In this document: positions 36,262 to 42,880 of the stretch, piece after piece
Numbering within the stretch: position 1 is the stretch's first letter
Layout: the number at the start of each line of letters is the position of its first letter
Source of the DNA: Candidatus Blackburnbacteria bacterium RIFCSPHIGHO2_01_FULL_43_15b
GTDB lineage: Bacteria; Patescibacteriota; Microgenomatia; UBA8517; UBA10165
Assembly: GCA_001816385.1 (NCBI GenBank)
Contig: MHBW01000011.1
Coordinates: 1 to 42,880, forward strand
DNA: 42,880 nucleotides
Direction: 5' to 3'
The notes under the pieces: model-generated
What the model saw: the letters and a program-made list of their open reading frames with translations, nothing else
Databases searched by the model: none
What the model was told of the DNA's origin: nothing
Position numbers and translations under genes: made by a program

Positions 36262-39200
36262 ATGTCTGCCAAAATATTTGATCTTTTAACCAACCCAATT
36301 GCGCGCCGCCGCCTCCGCAGGGTTTTGCGTTCCCGCGTCCACAGTGTCGTCCTCGCGAAAGCGGGGATCCAAAAATACTTATGTAGTATAGATTCCCGCT
36401 TTCGCGGGAATGACAGGTGGGGGCGCGGGAATGACAGCCCCCTCCCCACACACCGCCTAATCTCCATTCATGACGCGGCAAAATATATTGGTGTCTCACC
36501 AGATACCTTGAGAAACTGGGGAAAAGCAGGAAAGCTTACCCCCTTGAGAACCCAAGGAGGGCAACGCCGCTACCGGCTGCGCGAGTTAAATCAACTGATC
36601 GCCATTAGACAGCCGGTTTTCTACCAACAGGTCAAAGACGGTGTCACCCTGAGCAATCAGAATCACAAATCGAGAATGCCTGCAATAGCACAAACGCCTA
36701 CTAACGTAGTAGCGAAATTCATTTCGCGTTTACCCCGTAGGGCCTGGCGCAGAATAAATTCTGCTATTACAACGAATGCAGGCAGGCCAATAACAACCCT
36801 TGGCGACAAGGCAGCCATTCTTCTCTCTTTAGGTATCGTTGGTGTTATAACCGTTTCAGTCTGGTCTGGGGTTTCTTTGGCAGCTAAACGACACAACAAA
36901 GGTGTCATCCCTGCGCAGGCAGGGATCCAAAAAGATTTTTGGATTCCTGGTCAAGCCAGGAATGACAGGTGGGGGCGCGGGAATGACAATGGAGGCGGGA
37001 ATGACAAGGGTGGTGGTGGGCAGGTTCTTTCTGCTGCTGACCGACTCGGAAGCGTGGGCGGTATCCTCTCCACAAGTGACGAGTCCGGCAACTTGCAACT
37101 TGAAATTACTGTTCCCACCAAAATTGAGGGTGGACTCCAAATCGGAGGAAAAGAAGTTTTGCCGGCCTCCGAAGTCGTCAGTTCTCTTCAGGGTAAGGTT
37201 GGAGCGCTAAAATTGGTTGCCGGAACAGATATATCAATAGATGGCTTAACTATAACAGACACTTCCAAACTGGATACAATCCGCGGGCGAGGAGGCTGTT
37301 CGGCCTGTATTACCAATGCAGACGTTGCTGATGACTTAACCCTTTCGGGAGGTACTATTAACAATACGGCGATCGGCGCCTCAACCGCCTCAACAGGAGC
37401 ATTTACCACCCTGGCTGTTTCCTCCACACTTGCCGTAACCGGCGCAACAACACTTTCTAGCACTCTTACCGTATCGGGTGCTAGCACTCTCTCCTCGACG
37501 CTGGCAGTAACAGGAGCAACAACACTAAACGGCAACGTAACCCTTGGGGACGCAACCTCTGACTCCCTAACCTTTACCGGTCGTGCTGCTTCAAACTTCA
37601 TCCCAACTACTACCGGAACGTATGATTTGGGCTCATCTGATTTGAAATGGAGCAGGCTTTATTTAACCGGTGTGGCCACAATCGGCGGACAATCAACATT
37701 CACCTCTGCGCCAACAGGGACTGGCGTTGGTGACGGAGTCATCTATATAAACCCTGCCTCATCTGACAGCTCCTATACTCTTTTTGGAATTGCTGTAAAT
37801 GGAACAGAGAAGTTGAGAATGGATGCCGATGGCAATATTACGGTTCAAGGAACCGTCATTGGAGCAAGCGGACAAGGAATTGGCTATTGGCAGCGCTCAT
37901 CGACAACTATTTCTCCGGCTACTGCCAATGACATTGTTTCCTATTCATCCAACAATACTACCAATGCTCTTGCTGTTACCGCAACAGGTGCCTCTACCAA
38001 TGCTATTAATTTTACTGCTGATTCTGTTACTACCGGCAATGGACTGTCCCTTTCGGTTGACGGGCTAACTACAGGAAATGGAATATCCCTCACTTCTACT
38101 TCCACAGCCGGAGGAGCATCTGGTGCCTCATACCTCCTCAATCTAGCTCGATCTGGCACAAACTCTAATGCTTCCCACACAGCTTATGGACTTTACTCTG
38201 CTGTCACAGACACCGGAACTACTTCTACCAATATAGCCGGCTACTTCTCGGCCTCCGGTGCCAGCACCAATTACGGATTATTGGTCAATGCAGGGAATGT
38301 CGGCATCGGGACTATCACGCCGTCATCAGTTTTAACAGTCTCCGGAACAATGACCCAATCAGGCGGGGCAACATCAATAAACGATAGCTCAAACTACAAC
38401 ACAACCATAAATACCGGAACATCTACAGGTGCTGTCAGCATCGGCAACTCCAGCGCCGGAGCTATTGCCCTCTCTACAAGCTCCACTTTTGGAGTCACTA
38501 CCACCACCTCAGCCCAAACATACACCAGCGCCAATGTCTCGGGGACTACCACCTCCTCCGGGTTTGTCTTTACTGATAATGCTACTCTCACTGGAACAGC
38601 AGCATATATTGGTTCAACAGGGGTGACTACAGGAACTTTGCTCAATGTTGACACCGGCTCGGCTAATACTTTGACTACAGGCAAACTCTTGAGCTTAACA
38701 TCAGCTGCTACTTCCCTCACATCAGGCTCGCTTCTTTCTTCAAGCTATACCGGAACTGTCGGATCAGGCTGGACAGGAGGATTAAATATTTTTGACTACT
38801 CGCCCTCTTCCGCCCCTTCGACTGCCCCGACAGGCGATATACTGAGGGTGACACTGGGAGCTAATGCCACAAACTTTGCCGGAAACCTTCTTAACCTTAC
38901 TGACAACTCAACCTCTATATTTTCTGTATCCAAAGCTGCTGTAACTGCATCAATACCATTCAATCAAACATCTTCCGGAGACGTTTCTCTAGCTTATGAC
39001 ATGACTTTTATCAACCCGACAGCTTCGTATATTACCTCAGCTGCCCCCCTATACCTCGTTGCCGGAGAAAGCTTTAATTCTTCAGACTTAACTTTGCGCA
39101 CATATAACCTGGGTGAAATTGTTTTAGATTCTGCTGTCACCACAGGCAATGGCGTCAACTTCAATAACGCAACTTTGACTACAGGAGTTGGAGTAAACAT

Positions 39201-41850
39201 TGCCTCCACCACCCTAACTACTGGTAAGCTGGTTAATATCGCGCCCACTTTTGCCGGGGCTGCTGTGACAGGTTATGGACAGTATATCAACGGGGCTGAT
39301 TCAACAACTTCAGCCAATACTGATTACAACCTCTATTCCACTTTGGCTTTGAGTGGGACTGCTGCCAAAATAGGTGTAGGTTTATACTCGACAGTTACAT
39401 CCAGCTCAACCACAGGAGATACACTGATTGCTGCTGATTTAGCTTCTTCTTCAACAGGAGTATTGGGAGCTACCACCAGAAGTAATTATGGACTAAGAAG
39501 TATTCCTGTTAACTCCGGCGCCAACAATAATGCCAGCTCTATCATTAATATGTACGGCGGGTATTTTAATCCCCAATCAACAGGACCAACAACCGGCACA
39601 ACCAGTGTTTATGGGCTGTATGCCAAAACCCTGGCTACCCATGCCTCTGATGCCGGGACTGTTAACCAATATGGGTTGTATGTTGCCAATGATGCAACAG
39701 CTTCAACAAACGGGACATCAACTAAATACGGGCTTTATATCGAAGCCCTCTCGGGAGCTGATTCAAACTACGGCGCATATTTTGGCAGTAATGTGGGAAT
39801 AAATACCACAACTCCCGGAGGAAGGCTGGATGTCGCCGGAACAACTGATGCTTTCGGCTTAAAACTTTCCCAGGCATCAACTGCCATAACAACAGCTGCC
39901 AATACCCTGCTTAATGTCTCTTCCGCGACAGCCGATACATCAAACCATCTCGTATTAATCGAAAATACATCAGCAACCTCAAACTATGGCAACGGCGGGG
40001 CGGACTCAGGAATTGTCAAGATAACCAGCTCCTCAACCGGGACCGTCGGCACAACTACTACCAACCCCAATGTGGCAGGGTTGTTTGTCTCAACAGCTGA
40101 TGGGGACACAATTTCAACTCTGGTGAGAAACGCGGCAACAACCATTACTATGGCAGATGTGGGAACTGTCGGCGCCCAGGCTGACCCTGGAGTTTTGACT
40201 GTCGAAGGGGCAGATACAACAAATGTCACACTTTATAATTTGATAGCTGCCTACAATTCAACCACACGGTCAGACGCAGCATCGGTTTTTAGGGTTAGGG
40301 CAGACGGCAATGTTTACGGTGAAGCAGCCTTCAACTCCACCGGAGCAGATTATGCCGAATACTTTCCAACCAAGGACACAACTATTGGAACAGGAGAGAT
40401 AGTAAGTATAAGTCAACCTGTCATCCCGAGCCCTTCGACTTCGCTCAGGACAGGCTCCGCCGAGGGATCCAATGTCATCCCCGATCCAGTCGGGGATCCA
40501 AAAATAGATTCCGGCTCGGGGGCCGGAATGACAGGGGCGGATGACAAAGGAACCATCTCCCGCTCTTCCACCCCTTATGACAAAAAGATCCTTGGTGTCA
40601 TCTCCGACAACCCCTCGGTTGTTGGAAACGCTGCCGGCGGTAAGCACGAAAACGACCCGCATTACAAATTAGTAGGTTTACTTGGCCAGGTTAACGTCAA
40701 AGTTTCCGCTGAAAACGGCCCGATAGAAAAAGGAGATTATCTCACTTCTTCGTCCACCCCCGGAGTGGCCATGAAGGCCACCAGACCGGGACAGGTGATA
40801 GGTAAAGCACTTGAAGGGTTTGATTCCTCTTCCTGTGTCATTCCCGCGGAGGTGGAAGGTGAGGTTGGAATGACGGGGTTATGCCAGGGCAAAATCCTCA
40901 CCTTTGTCAACCCTACCTTTGCCGATCCTGGAGACGTCCTGGCCACCCTCATGCTAGACTCTACAGGCAATGTAGTAGCGGACTTCAGTCCGCGCCTACC
41001 TGAAAATCGCGGAATGAATTCCGCTAATACGAACGTAGGCGCCGATGGCGCGACTACGAACTCTGTCATTCCCGCGCTTCCTGTTGTCATTCCCGCGGAG
41101 GCGGGAATCTATACAGATACTAATGGATCCCCGACTGGATCGTGGATGACAACTCTCCAGCTTCTTTCCTCCCGCCTGGATGAGTTGGAAAAAAAGACCT
41201 CCGTCATTGCGAGCGACAGCGGGGCAATCTCTGCTTCTGCCAGTACTAGCGAAATTAATTTCGCGCCTTCCCTTGATGCGCAGACTGAAAGTCTGCTAAT
41301 ACAAAAGGGTCTTACTGTCCTTGGTGCAAGCAATTTCAACGAAGTAGGCGTTACCGGTAACTTAACTGTGGGGTTGCTACAGATCAGCTCCACCTTGGAG
41401 GGTGAGCGCGCAATAAATTGCGCTACTACGAAAGTAGGCGCCGATGGCGCTACTACGGATTGCAGTAGCGGACTTCAGTCCGCGCCTGCATCCACCTCCC
41501 TCCGTGTCCTTGGTACCCTTAAATTCCAGGACGCCTTTGGCGACGGGGTCTCCATCGATCAATATGGTAATGTCAAAATCGCAGGAACTGTCACCGCCAA
41601 AAAATATAATGTTGGCACAACTGATGCCAACTCCACCTCTTTAGGTTCCGGCGTCATCCCTGCCGGCGCCACATCCGTAACCATCAGCACAACTGCTGTC
41701 ACATCGTCTTCGGCAATATTTGTAACGCCGGAAACCAAGACCTCTCGGACATTAGCTGTCACCGAGAAAATTTCTGGAAAATCCTTTAAAGTAGAAATTA
41801 CAGAAACTAGAACCACAGACCTAAAGTTTAAGTGGTTTATCGTGAACTGA
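36262..41850 (+). CDS. Giant MerR-HTH / transmembrane / fibre-like surface protein
   Basis: HTH RLISIHDAAKYIGVSPDTLRNWGKAGKLTPLRTQGGQRRYRLRELNQLI; TM AAILLSLGIVGVITVSVWSGVSLAA; long Thr/Ser/Gly repeats (TGATTLSSTLTVSGASTLSSTLAVTGATTL; YGLY.. units); DYAEYFPTKD and ILGVISDNPSVVGN...NGPIEKGDYLTSSSTPGVAMKA block. Confidence 0.85.
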   Translation: MSAKIFDLLTNPIARRRLRRVLRSRVHSVVLAKAGIQKYLCSIDSRFRGNDRWGRGNDSPLPTHRLISIHDAAKYIGVSPDTLRNWGKAGKLTPLRTQGGQRRYRLRELNQLIAIRQPVFYQQVKDGVTLSNQNHKSRMPAIAQTPTNVVAKFISRLPRRAWRRINSAITTNAGRPITTLGDKAAILLSLGIVGVITVSVWSGVSLAAKRHNKGVIPAQAGIQKDFWIPGQARNDRWGRGNDNGGGNDKGGGGQVLSAADRLGSVGGILSTSDESGNLQLEITVPTKIEGGLQIGGKEVLPASEVVSSLQGKVGALKLVAGTDISIDGLTITDTSKLDTIRGRGGCSACITNADVADDLTLSGGTINNTAIGASTASTGAFTTLAVSSTLAVTGATTLSSTLTVSGASTLSSTLAVTGATTLNGNVTLGDATSDSLTFTGRAASNFIPTTTGTYDLGSSDLKWSRLYLTGVATIGGQSTFTSAPTGTGVGDGVIYINPASSDSSYTLFGIAVNGTEKLRMDADGNITVQGTVIGASGQGIGYWQRSSTTISPATANDIVSYSSNNTTNALAVTATGASTNAINFTADSVTTGNGLSLSVDGLTTGNGISLTSTSTAGGASGASYLLNLARSGTNSNASHTAYGLYSAVTDTGTTSTNIAGYFSASGASTNYGLLVNAGNVGIGTITPSSVLTVSGTMTQSGGATSINDSSNYNTTINTGTSTGAVSIGNSSAGAIALSTSSTFGVTTTTSAQTYTSANVSGTTTSSGFVFTDNATLTGTAAYIGSTGVTTGTLLNVDTGSANTLTTGKLLSLTSAATSLTSGSLLSSSYTGTVGSGWTGGLNIFDYSPSSAPSTAPTGDILRVTLGANATNFAGNLLNLTDNSTSIFSVSKAAVTASIPFNQTSSGDVSLAYDMTFINPTASYITSAAPLYLVAGESFNSSDLTLRTYNLGEIVLDSAVTTGNGVNFNNATLTTGVGVNIASTTLTTGKLVNIAPTFAGAAVTGYGQYINGADSTTSANTDYNLYSTLALSGTAAKIGVGLYSTVTSSSTTGDTLIAADLASSSTGVLGATTRSNYGLRSIPVNSGANNNASSIINMYGGYFNPQSTGPTTGTTSVYGLYAKTLATHASDAGTVNQYGLYVANDATASTNGTSTKYGLYIEALSGADSNYGAYFGSNVGINTTTPGGRLDVAGTTDAFGLKLSQASTAITTAANTLLNVSSATADTSNHLVLIENTSATSNYGNGGADSGIVKITSSSTGTVGTTTTNPNVAGLFVSTADGDTISTLVRNAATTITMADVGTVGAQADPGVLTVEGADTTNVTLYNLIAAYNSTTRSDAASVFRVRADGNVYGEAAFNSTGADYAEYFPTKDTTIGTGEIVSISQPVIPSPSTSLRTGSAEGSNVIPDPVGDPKIDSGSGAGMTGADDKGTISRSSTPYDKKILGVISDNPSVVGNAAGGKHENDPHYKLVGLLGQVNVKVSAENGPIEKGDYLTSSSTPGVAMKATRPGQVIGKALEGFDSSSCVIPAEVEGEVGMTGLCQGKILTFVNPTFADPGDVLATLMLDSTGNVVADFSPRLPENRGMNSANTNVGADGATTNSVIPALPVVIPAEAGIYTDTNGSPTGSWMTTLQLLSSRLDELEKKTSVIASDSGAISASASTSEINFAPSLDAQTESLLIQKGLTVLGASNFNEVGVTGNLTVGLLQISSTLEGERAINCATTKVGADGATTDCSSGLQSAPASTSLRVLGTLKFQDAFGDGVSIDQYGNVKIAGTVTAKKYNVGTTDANSTSLGSGVIPAGATSVTISTTAVTSSSAIFVTPETKTSRTLAVTEKISGKSFKVEITETRTTDLKFKWFIVN
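40419..40533 (+). repeat. Repeat-derived in-frame insertion in the giant protein
   Basis: gtcatcccgagcccttcgacttcgctcagg...ccggaatgaca, translated VIPSPSTSLRTGSAEGSNVIPDPVGDPKIDSGSGAGMT. Confidence 0.8.
40976..41122 (+). repeat. Cluster of family B and A repeats translated in frame
   Basis: GCGGACTTCAGTCCGC, GCGGAATGAATTCCGC, GGCGCCGATGGCGC, followed by gtcattcccgcggaggcggg. Confidence 0.75.
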
Positions 41851-41995
41851 CACACCCTGTCATCCCGAGTCGCTTTTCGTCATTCCGAGCGTTAGCGAGA
41901 AATCTCGCAACTTGTTTGCGCACCCCTTGCATACGCAAGAGATTCTTCGGCTAATCGCCTCAGAATGACAAGGGATGCTGTTACGCTCAAAACAT

Positions 41996-42436
41996 ATGAA
42001 AATTTCTAAAGTTCAACAACAGGTTATTGAAGAAAACATTGCCAAAACAATGGCAGAAATTGCCGCCGCCGAAAACCCCCGCCAAGACTCCCGGACTTGG
42101 ACTCATCCGGAGGGCTATAAATACCTGGTCCAATGGAAAAAAATAACAGCTGCCATTCCCGATCTGATCGGGAATCCATACAAATATTTTTATAGATTCC
42201 GTGTCAAGCACGGAATGACACCACCGTCATTGCGAGGAGGCGTAGCCGACGCGGCCAGAAGTGTAGTTCGAAATATTGAAGAAAGGGATGCGACACAAGA
42301 TAAATTCCTAAACTCTCACCCGGGATCCTCTTTAGCCAGTATCGGCATAGACTTAAAATCCTTTAATTCCTCTATGCATCCTTTAAAGGAGTTTAGCAGA
42401 AGATTTAACTTACGAAGTTTTCCTGGAACTCATTAA
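41996..42436 (+). pseudogene. Possible four-helix-bundle family protein, repeat-interrupted and probably frameshifted
   Basis: ARSVVRNIEER resembles the four-helix-bundle (S23-like) motif; family A/B-like repeat inside (IPDLIGNPYKYFYRFRVKHGMT); coding-like sequence continues in another frame to ~42556. Confidence 0.4.
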
Positions 42437-42553
42437 TAAAACAGACTACCTTTTAAGAGTCCTTGTTCAGTCTTTGGAGAAAAAACTAAAGGACGATAAA
42501 AAAGGTTATCAAATAGAGCAAGCCAAAATTAAAGACCGACTTAAATGGAAAAA

Positions 42554-42880
42554 ATGAAACGCCACCTTCCTTTCACTGTCATTCCTGGCTTGACCAGGAA
42601 TCTATATAGATATTTTTGGTTCCCCGCATTCGCGGGGATGACACGGGGTGTGGCGGGAGTACTAAGGGTTGTTAAAGGAAGTTATTTAGCCCTGTTTTGG
42701 CTGCTGTTAAAAATCCCTGGTTACAAAAAACTTTCTGTATATCTCCAAAAAGCCACAGCTTGTGTATTAACAATGTTTATATTGTTGTCTTCTATCTCCT
42801 CTATTTTCCTCTATAGTCCTTTATTCCGGAAGTCTGTCAGTGCTGTTTGGTATGATGATAATTGGGCATACAGAAAAAGA
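42554..42880 (+). CDS. Membrane/surface protein, N-terminal part, cut by window end (possible DUF2341 start)
   Basis: Open frame to window end; N-terminus repeat-derived (VIPGLTRNLYRYFWFPAFAGMT), hydrophobic helix, then VWYDDNWAYRKR. Confidence 0.5.
   Translation, partial: MKRHLPFTVIPGLTRNLYRYFWFPAFAGMTRGVAGVLRVVKGSYLALFWLLLKIPGYKKLSVYLQKATACVLTMFILLSSISSIFLYSPLFRKSVSAVWYDDNWAYRKR

Noticed and set aside
36262-41850. Many 60-140-aa ORFs antisense to the giant protein
   Set aside because: Low-complexity mirror frames of a Thr/Ser/Gly-rich repeat gene.

Overview
The window looks like part of a Candidate Phyla Radiation genome, most likely Microgenomates/Patescibacteria-like (inference from gene content, divergence and repeat load). 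Readable content: a truncated galU; secE-nusG-rplK-rplA-rplJ-rplL with an L10-type leader; a DUF433 gene; a RimK-like ATP-grasp / retropepsin / 7TM cluster; two adjacent RR-motif beta-propeller proteins; two PaaX-like (Cas2-fold) regulators, each bracketed by GATC-centred palindromes; a WecG/TagA glycosyltransferase; mreB; a PEGA/propeller protein; tRNA-Arg(CCU); an XRE + 1.2-kaa alpha-solenoid pair between perfect 35-bp inverted repeats next to a serine recombinase and tRNA-Pro(CGG); ndk; an M16 peptidase; argS; a highly unusual F1-ATPase cluster; and an 1862-aa MerR-HTH/transmembrane/surface-fibre protein. The strongest candidate for an undescribed system is the F1-like cluster at 29.5-36.1 kb plus the giant protein after it. 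Its only c-subunit-like gene carries a secreted N-terminal domain and has alanine where the ion-binding carboxylate should be. No subunit a is visible, delta and epsilon are each reduced to one domain, and alpha lacks the helix that normally binds the missing delta domain. The ectodomain on the c-like protein is clearly homologous to a domain in the adjacent giant protein. Two or three families of palindromic repeats are scattered through the window and are translated in frame inside argS, atpG, an M16 peptidase and the giant protein. Everything here is from reading the sequence; no searches were run.
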